NCBI GenBank assembly: GCA_947591315.1
Contig: CANQDD010000014.1
Span: 1 to 64,000, forward strand
Reading direction: 5' to 3'
From: an uncultured Clostridia bacterium
Lineage (GTDB): Bacteria > Bacillota > Clostridia > UBA1381
Length of the DNA: 64,000 nucleotides
Below are positions 23,939 to 33,008 of the stretch, piece after piece. Position 1 is the first letter of the stretch. Each line of letters starts with the position of its first letter. Below the pieces are notes generated by a model. That model was not told where the DNA came from. It did no database searches and worked only from the letters and a program-made list of their open reading frames with translations. The position numbers and the translations under genes are program-made.

Positions 23939-25594
23939 ATGTATATATACAAAAGCGGAATTAGCGTAAAACGGTTTTTGAATATAAAAAACGCGTACAC
24001 GGAGAACTATCTTCGCGAGCTTTACACGGAATACGAGCATATTAAAGACGCGCCCGTGCCGGAGCTTACGCGTGAGGATTTCGACGAGTACGCGCAGACG
24101 GGCAGACGCGTGGGGTATGAGCGCAAATATTTTGCGCGCCGCACGATGCTTCGCGACTTCGCGCTTATGACGCTGCTCGGACGCGGTGAAGCGGTTGGAA
24201 AACTGGAAAAAATAATAACGGCGGTGTGCGCGGAAAAAACGTGGACACTCCCCGCTCACGCGAGCGAGGACGAAAACGCGGTAGACCTTTTCGCGGCTGA
24301 AACGGCGCAGTCGCTCACTGAAATAGTGTCGCTCACGCGCGGCAAACTCAAAGCCGACATTGCGGAAAACGCAATATCCGAGGTCAAACGGCGCGTACTC
24401 ACGCCGTATCTTACGCGCCGCAAGCCGTACAACTGGGAAAATGTGCGCTCGAACTGGTGTGCCGTGTGCGGCGGCTGTGTCGGTATGACCGCGCTTTACC
24501 TTATCGAGGACGCGGACGAGGCGCGCGACGCCGTCAGCGGACTTGAGAGCGTTTTTGAAAGCTACGCCGAAAGCTTTTCCGACGACGGCGCGTGCCTCGA
24601 GGGGCTGTACTACTGGGGCTACGGCATGACGTACCTCACCGCGTTTTTGGAGCTTTACCGTGAACGCATGGGAGAGGATTTTCCCGTGAACACGGAAAAA
24701 CTCACAAAAATGGCTGCCTTCGCCGGTAAGTGCGCTGTTAAAGACGGAATAACCGTCAGCTTTTCCGACGACTTTGAGCGCGGAAGAATATATTCGGGAC
24801 TTTCCTCACGCCTTACTGAACGCTTCGGCGTGCCGCCCGTACCGAGCGAGTACCTCGCGCCGTTTTCGGGCGACGAGTGCGGCAGGTGGTGCAGAGCGGT
24901 ACGCGACATGGCGTGGTACAGCGCCGACGAGTGCGGCGAAACGGAAGCGGTATCGGTGATGAGCGGCGCGCAGTGGGCGGTAATGCGCGGCGATACGCTG
25001 TCGCTTGCCTTTAAGGGCGGCACGAACGGTGAGCCGCACAACCACAACGACATAGGCAGCTTCACCGTTGTGAAAAACGGCGATGTCATTCTCTGCGATC
25101 TCGGCGCTGGCGAGTACACGCGCGAGTATTTTTCCGACGACAGGTACAGCGTTTTCTGCTGCTCGTCCTTCGGTCACAGCGTACCTGTAATAAACGGCGC
25201 GCCGCAGCTTGCGGGCGCTGAGTACGCGGCGAAGGATTTTAAAGTAAACGGCACAACGGTAAGCGCCGACATAAGCGGCGCTTACGGAATAAGCGCGCTT
25301 AAAAAGTGCGTCCGCACGCTCACGCTCACCGAAAACGACATTCGCCTTACCGACAAATTCACGACGGACGAGCTTGTCAAAATAACGGAACGCTTCATAT
25401 CGCGCCTTGCCGCGCGCGAAACGGCTGACGGCATAGCCGTTGGCGGCGCGACGCTCAAAGCAAGCGGCGCGTACGACATAAAAATATCCCACGCAAAACA
25501 CGCGGAACACGGCGGCGCAGAAACGGACGTAACGGTCATCGACTTCACGTTTGAAGTACAGGGAGAGGGCGCGTTTACGCTCACGATAGAATAA
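23939..25594 (+). CDS. Heparinase II/III-family polysaccharide lyase-like protein
   Basis: A 551-residue protein with an alpha/alpha toroid in the N-terminal half and a beta-sandwich C-terminal half. The diagnostic motif FKGGTNGEPHNHNDIGSFTV at about residues 358-377 contains the conserved NHND-type His and Asn of heparinase II/III lyases. YYWGYGMTYLTAFLEL in the toroid matches the Tyr-bearing helix. The enzyme probably breaks uronic-acid polysaccharides by beta-elimination, although family hydrolases exist. No signal peptide is present, so it would act on imported oligosaccharides. ATG 23939 has GGGAG 7 nt upstream; a GTG at 23915 overlaps the M20 stop but lacks a ribosome site. Confidence 0.82.
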   Translation: MYIYKSGISVKRFLNIKNAYTENYLRELYTEYEHIKDAPVPELTREDFDEYAQTGRRVGYERKYFARRTMLRDFALMTLLGRGEAVGKLEKIITAVCAEKTWTLPAHASEDENAVDLFAAETAQSLTEIVSLTRGKLKADIAENAISEVKRRVLTPYLTRRKPYNWENVRSNWCAVCGGCVGMTALYLIEDADEARDAVSGLESVFESYAESFSDDGACLEGLYYWGYGMTYLTAFLELYRERMGEDFPVNTEKLTKMAAFAGKCAVKDGITVSFSDDFERGRIYSGLSSRLTERFGVPPVPSEYLAPFSGDECGRWCRAVRDMAWYSADECGETEAVSVMSGAQWAVMRGDTLSLAFKGGTNGEPHNHNDIGSFTVVKNGDVILCDLGAGEYTREYFSDDRYSVFCCSSFGHSVPVINGAPQLAGAEYAAKDFKVNGTTVSADISGAYGISALKKCVRTLTLTENDIRLTDKFTTDELVKITERFISRLAARETADGIAVGGATLKASGAYDIKISHAKHAEHGGAETDVTVIDFTFEVQGEGAFTLTIE

Positions 25595-25599
25595 ACATA

Positions 25600-25628
25600 T
25601 TGACAAACGGCAAATTTGCTGATACAAT
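25600..25628 (+). promoter_or_regulatory. Promoter of trpE-trpG
   Basis: TTGACA (25600-25605) and TACAAT (25623-25628) with 17-bp spacing begin 5 bp after the lyase stop codon. The leader before trpE is about 100 nt. Confidence 0.8.
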
Positions 25629-25674
25629 ATCGGCAGACGAGATTAGATGAGACGAGTAAAATGAATAGAATTAT

Positions 25675-25706
25675 ACGTCTTTTTCTGATGCGAAAAAGGC
25701 GTTTTT
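25675..25706 (+). terminator. Attenuator-like terminator in the trpE leader
   Basis: An 11-bp stem (25675-25685 with 25692-25702, one G-T pair, 6-nt loop) followed by a short T-run lies between the trpE promoter and start codon. It is placed to stop leader transcripts early. No Trp-codon leader peptide or T-box motif is visible, so the control mechanism is open. Confidence 0.5.
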
Positions 25707-25737
25707 CATATAACATACGGAAAGGGTAGGATAGAGA

Positions 25738-27210
25738 ATGTTCAATCTGACACAGGACGAGGTAAAAGCGCTCTCGAAGGATTACAGCATAATACCGCTC
25801 ACGACGGAGTGCTACGCCGACATGGACACGCCGATAAGCGTTTTTAAGCGTATGCGTACCGAAAAGGACTGCTTTTTGCTTGAAAGTATCGGTCAGAACC
25901 ACGTTACGGCGCGGTATTCGTTTATAGGCAGGAAGCCGTTCCTGACGTTTAAGAGCCTTGAGAGCGAGATAACCGTCACCGACTGCGCGGGCAATACGCG
26001 GACGTATACGGGTAAGCCTATGGAGGAGCTTGAGAAAATTGTATCGGCGTACAAAGCGCCGAAGCTTGACGATATACCGTCGTTTAACGGCGGCGCGGTC
26101 GGCTTTTTCGCGTACGACATAATACGTCAGTACGAGGAGCTTCCAAACAGCAACCCCGACGAGCTCGGCGTTCCCGATATGCAGTTTATGCTGACGGACG
26201 AGATAATAGCGTTCGACCACATCAGGCAGAAGATAGTCATAATCGTAAATATCCACGCCGACGGCGACATAGAGACGCAGTACAAAAAAGCAGCCGGCAG
26301 ACTGCTCGAAATACGCCGTGAAATGGAGGATTTGTCGCCGCTTGCGGAAAAGGAGCAGCGCGTACAGATTTCGACCTCAAAGCCGGTGTCGAATATGACG
26401 AAGGAGCAGTTTTGCAAAAACGTCGAAAAGGCGAAGGAATATATTAAAAACGGCGACATATTCCAGGTCGTGCCGTCGCAGCGGTTCACTGTCGAAACGA
26501 ATGTAAGCCCGTTCAACGTCTACCGCGCGCTGCGGCTCATAAACCCGTCGCCGTACATGTACTACCTCGATTTCGGGGACTACCAGATAGTCGGTGCGTC
26601 GCCGGAAATGCTCGTGAGAGTTGAGGACGGAATTGTGCACACGGGCCCCATAGCCGGAACGCGTCCGCGCGGCAAGACGGTCGAGGAGGACGTGGAGCTT
26701 GAAAAAGGACTGTTAAAGGACGAAAAAGAAATAGCCGAGCACACTATGCTCGTCGACCTCGGACGCAACGATATCGGACGCGTCAGCGAGTACGGCTCGG
26801 TGAAGGTGACGCGGTTTAAGTACGTTGAGCGGTTCTCGCACGTAATGCACATTATATCCGACGTTGAGGGCAAGCTCCGCAAGGACAAAACGTGCTTTGA
26901 CGCGCTCGCTGCGACGCTGCCTGCCGGTACGCTCTCGGGCGCGCCGAAGATACGCGCCATGGAAATAATAGACGAGCTTGAAAACACGAAACGCTGCATA
27001 TACGGCGGCGCGATAGGCTACATCAGCTTTAACGGCAATTTCGACAGCTGTATCACGATTCGCACCGGCGTTTTCAAGGACGGCAGGGCGCATGTTCAGG
27101 CGGGCGGCGGAATAGTGTACGACTCCGAACCGGAGTACGAGTACCGCGAATCGGTGAACAAAGCGTCGGCGGTACTCAGAGCCATAGAGGAAGCGGGGGA
27201 TATAGTATGA
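25738..27210 (+). CDS. trpE: Anthranilate synthase component I
   Basis: This 490-residue chorismate-utilising enzyme makes anthranilate from chorismate with ammonia from TrpG. The N-terminal tryptophan-feedback site is recognisable as FLLESIG, which favours TrpE over PabB. The catalytic core has GDIFQVVPSQRF, SPEMLVR, GPIAGTRPRG, DLGRNDIGRVSEYGSV and the late LPAGTLSGAPKIRAMEII and GGIVYDSEPEYEY motifs. The length is normal. The start of trpG overlaps its stop by 4 bp, so subunits are coupled. Other trp genes do not follow; the operon ends after trpG. Confidence 0.95.
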   Translation: MFNLTQDEVKALSKDYSIIPLTTECYADMDTPISVFKRMRTEKDCFLLESIGQNHVTARYSFIGRKPFLTFKSLESEITVTDCAGNTRTYTGKPMEELEKIVSAYKAPKLDDIPSFNGGAVGFFAYDIIRQYEELPNSNPDELGVPDMQFMLTDEIIAFDHIRQKIVIIVNIHADGDIETQYKKAAGRLLEIRREMEDLSPLAEKEQRVQISTSKPVSNMTKEQFCKNVEKAKEYIKNGDIFQVVPSQRFTVETNVSPFNVYRALRLINPSPYMYYLDFGDYQIVGASPEMLVRVEDGIVHTGPIAGTRPRGKTVEEDVELEKGLLKDEKEIAEHTMLVDLGRNDIGRVSEYGSVKVTRFKYVERFSHVMHIISDVEGKLRKDKTCFDALAATLPAGTLSGAPKIRAMEIIDELENTKRCIYGGAIGYISFNGNFDSCITIRTGVFKDGRAHVQAGGGIVYDSEPEYEYRESVNKASAVLRAIEEAGDIV

Positions 27211-27770
27211 TAATAGTGATAGACAATTACGACTCGTTCACGTACAATCTCTGCCAGTACATCGGCGAGATAAATCCCGACATAGAGGTGTACCGCAACG
27301 ACAAAATAACGGTCGGCGAAGTATTAGACAAAAACCCGAGCCACATCATACTGTCGCCGGGTCCCGGTTACCCCGCAGACGCGGGAATATGTATCGAGCT
27401 TATCAAAAACGCCGGTGATATACCCATTCTCGGCGTATGCCTCGGACACCAGGCGATAGGCGAGGCGTTCGGCTGCAAAATAACGCACGCGCCGCGCATA
27501 ATGCACGGCAAGAGCGACATTGTGACGATTGACATGGACTGTCCGATATTCGAGGGACTTTCCGCGCGCACGGAGGTGGGCAGGTACCACTCGCTCGTGA
27601 TTCACGAGGACACGCTCCCCGATTGCCTAAACATAACGGCGCGCAGCGACGACGGCTGCATTATGGGCGTAAAGCACACGGAGCGTCCGGTTTACGGAAT
27701 ACAGTTCCACCCCGAATCCGTCCTCACACCCGACGGCAAGAAAATAATAAGAAACTTTCTGGACATGTAA
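27207..27770 (+). CDS. trpG: Anthranilate synthase component II, glutamine amidotransferase
   Basis: A 187-residue class I glutamine amidotransferase. The catalytic triad is visible: Cys in LGVCLGHQAIGEAFG, and His-Glu in GIQFHPESVLTPDG. The oxyanion-region motif LSPGPGYPADAG is present. It supplies ammonia to TrpE and in some bacteria also serves PabB. A 4-bp ATGA overlap couples it to trpE. The gene is followed directly by a strong bidirectional terminator. Confidence 0.95.
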   Translation: MIIVIDNYDSFTYNLCQYIGEINPDIEVYRNDKITVGEVLDKNPSHIILSPGPGYPADAGICIELIKNAGDIPILGVCLGHQAIGEAFGCKITHAPRIMHGKSDIVTIDMDCPIFEGLSARTEVGRYHSLVIHEDTLPDCLNITARSDDGCIMGVKHTERPVYGIQFHPESVLTPDGKKIIRNFLDM

Positions 27771-27805
27771 AAAAAGGCTTGAAGCCATGCGGCTTCAAGC
27801 TTTTT
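27771..27805. terminator. Bidirectional terminator after trpG
   Basis: A stem GCTTGAAGCC/GGCTTCAAGC flanked by AAAAAG and CTTTTTCTTTT serves trpG and the convergent membrane operon. Confidence 0.92.
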
Positions 27806-27808
27806 CTT

Positions 27809-28414
27809 TTAATTCGCGCTCTCCCTAAACGGAGATTTCCACGTTAGCTTTTCCTTGTAATACTCGTTTTTGAACCTTTTCGGCGTTACCTTATACAAAA
27901 TCGGCAGCAGCACGCACAGCACGGCTGTATCTATAATTTTCAGCACTCCCGCTCCGAATGCGGCGGAGAAGAACACGGAAACACCGCGCGACCTTGCCGC
28001 GCTGAAAAATACAAGCTCCCAGCCACTGTTCGGCGCGCCCGTGCGCCACATCGTGATAGCCGCCGACAAGAACGATGCCGCGACCACGTAAATTACGGCT
28101 GCAAGCGGCAGTTTTTTCCATGAGACTTTTCCGTTTTTGCGGAGCATAAGTCCGAACAGAAGCGAGACGAGAGCCGCTACCGCGTAATAAACTATGGCGT
28201 TGCTCGCGTAAACGGCGTTCGACTCAAAAAGGTTTGTGAGGTAGGCTATAATAAGTCCCGCCGCCGGCTCGAGCGTTACGGCTGCGTACACCGTTCCTAC
28301 GGTGTCGAGCCACGCGGGGATATGCAAAATATGTGCGAGCCAGTAAAGACCGAGATTGAGGATTATTCCCGCGAGCATAATAACGAGGTACTTTTGCAGC
28401 GTCTTATTTTTCAT
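27809..28414 (-). CDS. ECF-type S-component-like membrane protein
   Basis: A 201-residue protein with about five membrane helices. The segment IPAWLDTVGTVYAAVTLEP near its N-terminus resembles substrate-binding (S) components of ECF transporters and matches LPLWLDGFGPFFAAAVDGP in the operon's other membrane protein (29159-29887), so the two appear to be paralogues. The ligand is unknown. I chose ATG 28414 since AAGGAGG ends 9 nt upstream; an earlier ATG at 28423 abuts the ribosome site. It overlaps the channel gene by 11 bp and is the last gene of the operon. No ATPase or T component is nearby. Confidence 0.6.
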   Translation of the reverse strand: MKNKTLQKYLVIMLAGIILNLGLYWLAHILHIPAWLDTVGTVYAAVTLEPAAGLIIAYLTNLFESNAVYASNAIVYYAVAALVSLLFGLMLRKNGKVSWKKLPLAAVIYVVAASFLSAAITMWRTGAPNSGWELVFFSAARSRGVSVFFSAAFGAGVLKIIDTAVLCVLLPILYKVTPKRFKNEYYKEKLTWKSPFRESAN

Positions 28415-29162
28415 CGGAAGCATCCTCCTTTTCCCCGTTCTCTTTGTTTTCCTTTTCCTTCTCCCTTTCGGCTAAGTCTTTGTTAAGCTCCTCCATAAAG
28501 CCCGCCGTAACGATACCTGCCGGCATCGCGATCACGGCTATTCCGAGAAGCGAGGAAACCATACTGATGAACCGCCCTATCTGCGTCGCGGGGTAAATAT
28601 CGCCGTAGCCCACGGTCGTGAGCGCCGTCGTCGCCCAGTAGAGAGCGTCAAAAAACGTCGGAAAATTGTCCGCCGGCTCATGCACGAACATCACAAGCGC
28701 CGATATAAATATGTACGCTATCGCGATTACAAGCACCGAGCAGAGCGTTTTTGCCTGACTGCGGAACACGTTCATGACGCGTCTGCCGCTTTGCGAGTAC
28801 TGTGCGAGCTTTACAAGACGCAGCACCCTCAAAATCATAAAGCTCGGCGGCAAGAGCCCCAACGTCGGAAGTATACCGACTATATCCATAATCGCAAGAG
28901 GCGTAAACGGGTAGATGAAAAACGCCCATACGGAGTGATTTTTCATTCTGAAATCGTGCGTCATCCACCTTAAAATATAGTCAAAAAACAGTATGTAGAC
29001 CGTGATTGATTCAAGCGTTTGCATCCACATCGAAAGCGCGCCGCGGAACATCATCGGCACAACGCTCGCGATTGCCACAAGCATTATGAACCAGTCGTAG
29101 TACACGGTCGAGCGTCCCTTTGTTTTCTGACCGTAAATGACATTACTTATCTGTTCTCTCAT
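28404..29162 (-). CDS. Voltage-gated-like potassium channel
   Basis: This 252-residue channel has six predicted membrane helices. The selectivity filter is clear in ALTTVGYGDIYPATQ near residue 195. An S4-like helix with spaced arginines, MILRVLRLVKLAQYSQSGRR near residues 130-149, suggests voltage sensing. A pore helix region, FDALYWAT, precedes the filter. The C-terminus is a short charged tail (KEKENKENGEKED) with no RCK domain. It overlaps its upstream neighbour by 4 bp (ATGA) and its downstream neighbour by 11 bp, so all three are made from one message. Confidence 0.88.
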   Translation of the reverse strand: MREQISNVIYGQKTKGRSTVYYDWFIMLVAIASVVPMMFRGALSMWMQTLESITVYILFFDYILRWMTHDFRMKNHSVWAFFIYPFTPLAIMDIVGILPTLGLLPPSFMILRVLRLVKLAQYSQSGRRVMNVFRSQAKTLCSVLVIAIAYIFISALVMFVHEPADNFPTFFDALYWATTALTTVGYGDIYPATQIGRFISMVSSLLGIAVIAMPAGIVTAGFMEELNKDLAEREKEKENKENGEKEDASDEK

Positions 29163-29887
29163 TTTACCGCCTCCGCGCTTTTCTTCTGTTCTATTTTTTC
29201 CTGAGCGCTCTGTTTAAGCTTGTCCGCTTCCTCCTGAAATTCCGCGTCCTCCTTCGACTTTGCGAACACGGCGACGGGGATTTTCTTGCTTATAAGAAAG
29301 AAATCGGCGACCTTTTGCGGCATGACCTTAAATATCAGGAATATAACCGCGATGATGATTGCCTTATCCACAATGCTTGCAGCCATATACGACACCGTTC
29401 CGGCTATAAGTCCGTGTACGCCGAGCGAGGTCATAAGACCGTGAATGAACGTGGTTATAATATTTGTGAACGTCGATTCCCCGTAAAGCGCCATACTTGT
29501 CGCGACCGCCGTTAAAGTATCGACCAAAATCAGCACCGCGAACGCGAACGGAACGGTTTTCTTGTTACCGAAAAATCCGAGACGGAACATCGCTCCGAAT
29601 ATCGCAGCCATTATCGCGAACATAAGTATCAGCAAAAACGAGTGCACAGAAAAGCCGTTCACGGCGATGCTCAATATAAGCCACAGCACCGACACAGCCG
29701 CTCCGAACACGGGCCCGTCCACCGCAGCCGCGAAAAACGGTCCGAAGCCGTCGAGCCACAGCGGAAGGTACGGATTTGCGGATATGTATTTCTGTATAAG
29801 CAGGCTGAGTACGGCGAGAATAACAAGCAAAACTATTCTGCCGAAGCTCCATTTTACCGAGACAAGACCGATAGCATAATCTTTCAT
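29159..29887 (-). CDS. ECF-type S-component-like membrane protein with charged tail
   Basis: A 242-residue protein with five or six membrane helices and a lysine/glutamate-rich cytoplasmic tail of about 45 residues. LPLWLDGFGPFFAAAVDGP resembles S components of ECF transporters and parallels the paralogue at 27809-28414. The start is ATG 29887, with AAGGAG 10 nt upstream; a longer reading to 30016 enters the neighbouring gene. It overlaps the potassium channel gene by 4 bp. Why such proteins flank a channel is not evident; a membrane complex is one possibility. Confidence 0.6.
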   Translation of the reverse strand: MKDYAIGLVSVKWSFGRIVLLVILAVLSLLIQKYISANPYLPLWLDGFGPFFAAAVDGPVFGAAVSVLWLILSIAVNGFSVHSFLLILMFAIMAAIFGAMFRLGFFGNKKTVPFAFAVLILVDTLTAVATSMALYGESTFTNIITTFIHGLMTSLGVHGLIAGTVSYMAASIVDKAIIIAVIFLIFKVMPQKVADFFLISKKIPVAVFAKSKEDAEFQEEADKLKQSAQEKIEQKKSAEAVK

Positions 29888-29910
29888 GACCCCAATTCTC
29901 CTTCCCGAAA

Positions 29911-30447
29911 TTATACCGTCGCCATATACGCCGACAGCGGCATGAGTATATGACCGAGTATAACTATAAACATCAGCGTAAAGCTCATTACGCGTCCGAA
30001 CAGCGCTATAAAGCATTTCGCGTAAAGTCCCAGACCGCTCCTGTTGATTTCAAGCTGCGTCATAAATTCCGACGTTATCTCGTCGTCGCTGTTTTTGCCG
30101 TACGACGTGTCGTATACCTGCGTAAATTCAGCCGTGTCGTGGCGCACAATGTAAAAACCGGGTATACCTATATTAGGATTGTACGAGCTGTTGTCGCCGT
30201 CCTTTTCGAGAACAACTCTGCTTGCCGGCATATTCGGCTCTATGTAGAAACGCATCTGATGCGATTCGAGCGGGAAACGCACCGTCCAGAAATCGTTGTT
30301 CGTCGTGCCGTTGTAGATATGGAAGTTGTTCACCATATCGAGGTCGTCGTCACCCTGCCAGCGGAACCATATACTGCACACGACGCGGTAATAGCTGCTG
30401 CGCAGAGCGACATCCTTGACGCTTTCGAGATATGTACCCGTGAACAC
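29911..30447 (-). CDS. Hypothetical membrane-anchored protein
   Basis: I do not recognise this 178-residue protein. The first 140 residues are soluble-looking, with beta-rich segments such as MRFYIEPNMPASRVVLEK and GIPGFYIVRHD. One hydrophobic helix near the C-terminus (CFIALFGRVMSFTLMFIVIL) would anchor it. The only credible start is GTG 30447, because a TAA lies in frame a short way upstream; the nearest purine-rich tract is about 20 nt away, so initiation may be weak. It is the first gene after the promoter and lies 23 bp before the S-component-like gene. Confidence 0.55.
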   Translation of the reverse strand: MFTGTYLESVKDVALRSSYYRVVCSIWFRWQGDDDLDMVNNFHIYNGTTNNDFWTVRFPLESHQMRFYIEPNMPASRVVLEKDGDNSSYNPNIGIPGFYIVRHDTAEFTQVYDTSYGKNSDDEITSEFMTQLEINRSGLGLYAKCFIALFGRVMSFTLMFIVILGHILMPLSAYMATV

Positions 30448-30504
30448 GCGCGTCGTTTCCGCGCTCCCCCCTTAAATAAAAATGTAAAACAGCTTATTAA
30501 ACAT

Positions 30505-30533
30505 ATTATAACAAATTTTTACATATTTTGCAA
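30505..30533 (-). promoter_or_regulatory. Promoter of the K+ channel operon
   Basis: On the minus strand TTGCAA (30528-30533) and TATAAT (30505-30510) are 17 bp apart. Confidence 0.75.
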
Positions 30534-30554
30534 CGGAAAAGCCACATTTTTATG

Positions 30555-30583
30555 TTTACATTTACGGAGAAAAGAATTATAAT
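30555..30583 (+). promoter_or_regulatory. Promoter of the GH2 gene
   Basis: TTTACA (30555-30560) and TATAAT (30578-30583) with 17-bp spacing, divergent from the channel operon promoter. An in-frame ATG at 30528 lies upstream of this promoter and is therefore not the start. Confidence 0.7.
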
Positions 30584-30617
30584 AACGGTGAACACAGCGC
30601 GGACGGAGGACGAAAAT

Positions 30618-33005
30618 ATGCGTAAAAAAATTGATATAAACACGGACTGGAAATTTTTCGAGGGCGATCTTGCTCCGAAAAAGCCGACCGACGGCTGGGG
30701 CGGCGCGAAGGCGCGGGCGCACTTTAAGGGCGCGGCGGCGTTTAACTTTGACGATTCCGCATGGCGGAGCGTCGATTTGCCGCACGATTTTCTCCCCGAA
30801 AAGGACTATTGCTTCAAAACCTCCCAAAACTCCGATATGCGCGACATTCCCGAAATGGAGAGCATCGGCAGCCGTCTGTTCGCGGGCGGCTGTCTGGAGG
30901 GCGGCGCCGCGTGGTACAGAAAGAAAATCACAATATCCGACGACCTTGACGAAAACCGCGTATACATTCACTTTGACGGCGTTTACCGCGGCAGCGTTCT
31001 TTACGTGAACGAGTACTACGTCGGAACGCACGCGAGCGGCTACGGCGGATTTTACTATGACATCACCGACTTTTTGAACGCGGGCGAGAACATGATAGCC
31101 GTGCGCGTCGACGCGTCGGAGCGCGAGGGCTGGTGGTACGAGGGCGGCGGTATATACCGTCCGGTGCGGCTTGAAATCGCCCACAACATACATATCGAGC
31201 CATGGGGTGTTGTGGTACAAGCCGCGCCCGATTTAACGAACGGCACGGCGCGCGTAAAAATAAACGCCGATATTCTGAACAGAAATTTTGAACAAAAATC
31301 CGTGCGTGCCGAGGTAGAAATAAAAGACGGCAGCGGAAACACGATCGCCGAAATAGACGGAAGCGTATCGCTTGACGCGTGGGACGGCGCACGGTATTCG
31401 GGCGAGGTGACGCTCGATAATGTGACGCTCTGGGATTTGGACGATCCGTACCTATACGGCGCGACCGTGCGCCTTTACGTGGGCGAAACGGTCTGCGACG
31501 AATATGGGGTAACCTTCGGCATAAGGGATATGCGCTTTGACTGCGACGGCGGCTTTTACCTGAACGGCAGACACGTCCGCGTACAGGGCTTGTGCTGCCA
31601 CTACGACCACGCCGGCGTAGGCATCGCCGTTCCCGACAGCGTGAACGAGTACCGCGTAAAGCAAATGAAAAGCATGGGCGCGAACGCGGTAAGAAGCTCA
31701 CACTACCCCGCGCCGCCGGAACTTCTCGATATATGCGACAGGCTCGGTATGCTCGTGTTCGAGGAAACGCGTCGCATGTCCGCCGCGCCGGAGGACATCG
31801 AAAGCCTCACGTCAATGGTAAAGCGCGACAGGAACCACCCGTCAATCTTTTTGTGGGGCATAGGAAACGAGGAAATATTCGCGCAGCACCGCCCCGAAAC
31901 GGCAAGGGCGACGCGTACAATGACAGCGGAAATCAGAAAGCTCGACCTGACGCGCCCCGTCACGTCGGCTGTCGTGTGCTGGGACGGCGAGCGGCGTTAC
32001 GACAACGCCGAGCCGTATATCGGCGTGACGAAGTACCTTGACGTTATGGGCTTTAACTATAACAGATTTGCGTGGGACGACTACCATGAACGAGTGCCGA
32101 ATCAGCCCGTTATCATCACCGAAGCATCGTCGAACAGCGGCACGCGCGGCTGCTATGCTACCGACGAGAGCAGGGGTCAGTATTACGTGCTTGACGCGGA
32201 CAATGAAAGCAAGGTAAAAAGCGGAATTAAGGCGGTCAAGAAGGACATAGCCGAGAACGAGTGGAAATATTTCGCGGAGCGTCCGTACCTTTCGGGAATT
32301 TTTCTCTGGACGGGCTTCGACTACCGCGGCGAGCCGACTCCGCTCGGCTATCCGGCGGTGTATTCGCAGTTCGGCATTTTCGATTACTGCGGCTTTGAGA
32401 AGGATAATTACTACTATTATAAATCGTGGTGGACGGACGAACCGACGCTGCATATATTTCCCCGCAGCGGCTTTGTAAAGGGTGAAGCGGTAAACTTTTA
32501 CTGCTACAGTAACCTTGACGAGGTCGAGCTTTTCGTAAACGGCGAAAGCTGCGGTAAAAAGCTGATGGAAAGGAACTGGTACCTCGCGTGGGAAAATGTG
32601 ACCTGTGAAACGGGCGAGATAAAGGCTGTCGGATACAAAAACGGACAAAAGACAGCCGAGGATATTATAAAGCCGACCGGCGAACCGTGCGCGGTAAAAT
32701 TAAGCGCGTACAAAAACGAAATCGCCGTCGACGATACGGCGATAATAAACGCCCGTATAGTCGATAAAAACGGCGATACCGTTCCGACCGCCGACAATAG
32801 AATACGCTTTGAAATAAGCGGCGGCAAGCTGCTCGGCACGGGCAACGGCAACCCCGCAGACCACGACAGCGAAAAAACAAACACGCGCCGCGCGTTTAAC
32901 GGCAAATGTCAGCTTCTCGTGAGAGCCGACGCGCCCGGACAAATAAAGGTTACCGCGCTGTCTGACGGACTTGACGCGGGCGGGTGTGTTGTCAAAGTCA
33001 TATAA
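30618..33005 (+). CDS. Glycoside hydrolase family 2 protein (beta-galactosidase/beta-glucuronidase type)
   Basis: This 795-residue enzyme has the GH2 order: jelly-roll sugar-binding domain, immunoglobulin-like domain, TIM barrel, then C-terminal sandwich domains (DUF4982-like and Ig-like). The acid/base Glu lies in LWGIGNEEIFAQ near residue 417, and the nucleophile Glu in PVIITEASS near residue 500. YLNGRHVRVQGLCCHYDHAG is the usual entry into the barrel. No signal peptide is seen, so it acts on imported oligosaccharides. Substrate specificity cannot be read. ATG 30618 has GGAGGA 7 nt upstream. It is transcribed alone and followed by the GGGGACACTAAA repeats. Confidence 0.88.
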   Translation: MRKKIDINTDWKFFEGDLAPKKPTDGWGGAKARAHFKGAAAFNFDDSAWRSVDLPHDFLPEKDYCFKTSQNSDMRDIPEMESIGSRLFAGGCLEGGAAWYRKKITISDDLDENRVYIHFDGVYRGSVLYVNEYYVGTHASGYGGFYYDITDFLNAGENMIAVRVDASEREGWWYEGGGIYRPVRLEIAHNIHIEPWGVVVQAAPDLTNGTARVKINADILNRNFEQKSVRAEVEIKDGSGNTIAEIDGSVSLDAWDGARYSGEVTLDNVTLWDLDDPYLYGATVRLYVGETVCDEYGVTFGIRDMRFDCDGGFYLNGRHVRVQGLCCHYDHAGVGIAVPDSVNEYRVKQMKSMGANAVRSSHYPAPPELLDICDRLGMLVFEETRRMSAAPEDIESLTSMVKRDRNHPSIFLWGIGNEEIFAQHRPETARATRTMTAEIRKLDLTRPVTSAVVCWDGERRYDNAEPYIGVTKYLDVMGFNYNRFAWDDYHERVPNQPVIITEASSNSGTRGCYATDESRGQYYVLDADNESKVKSGIKAVKKDIAENEWKYFAERPYLSGIFLWTGFDYRGEPTPLGYPAVYSQFGIFDYCGFEKDNYYYYKSWWTDEPTLHIFPRSGFVKGEAVNFYCYSNLDEVELFVNGESCGKKLMERNWYLAWENVTCETGEIKAVGYKNGQKTAEDIIKPTGEPCAVKLSAYKNEIAVDDTAIINARIVDKNGDTVPTADNRIRFEISGGKLLGTGNGNPADHDSEKTNTRRAFNGKCQLLVRADAPGQIKVTALSDGLDAGGCVVKVI

Positions 33006-33008
33006 TAC

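Noticed and set aside
25661-25729. Possible leader peptide before trpE
   Set aside because: The frame has no Trp codons and no convincing ribosome site, so it does not support classical attenuation.
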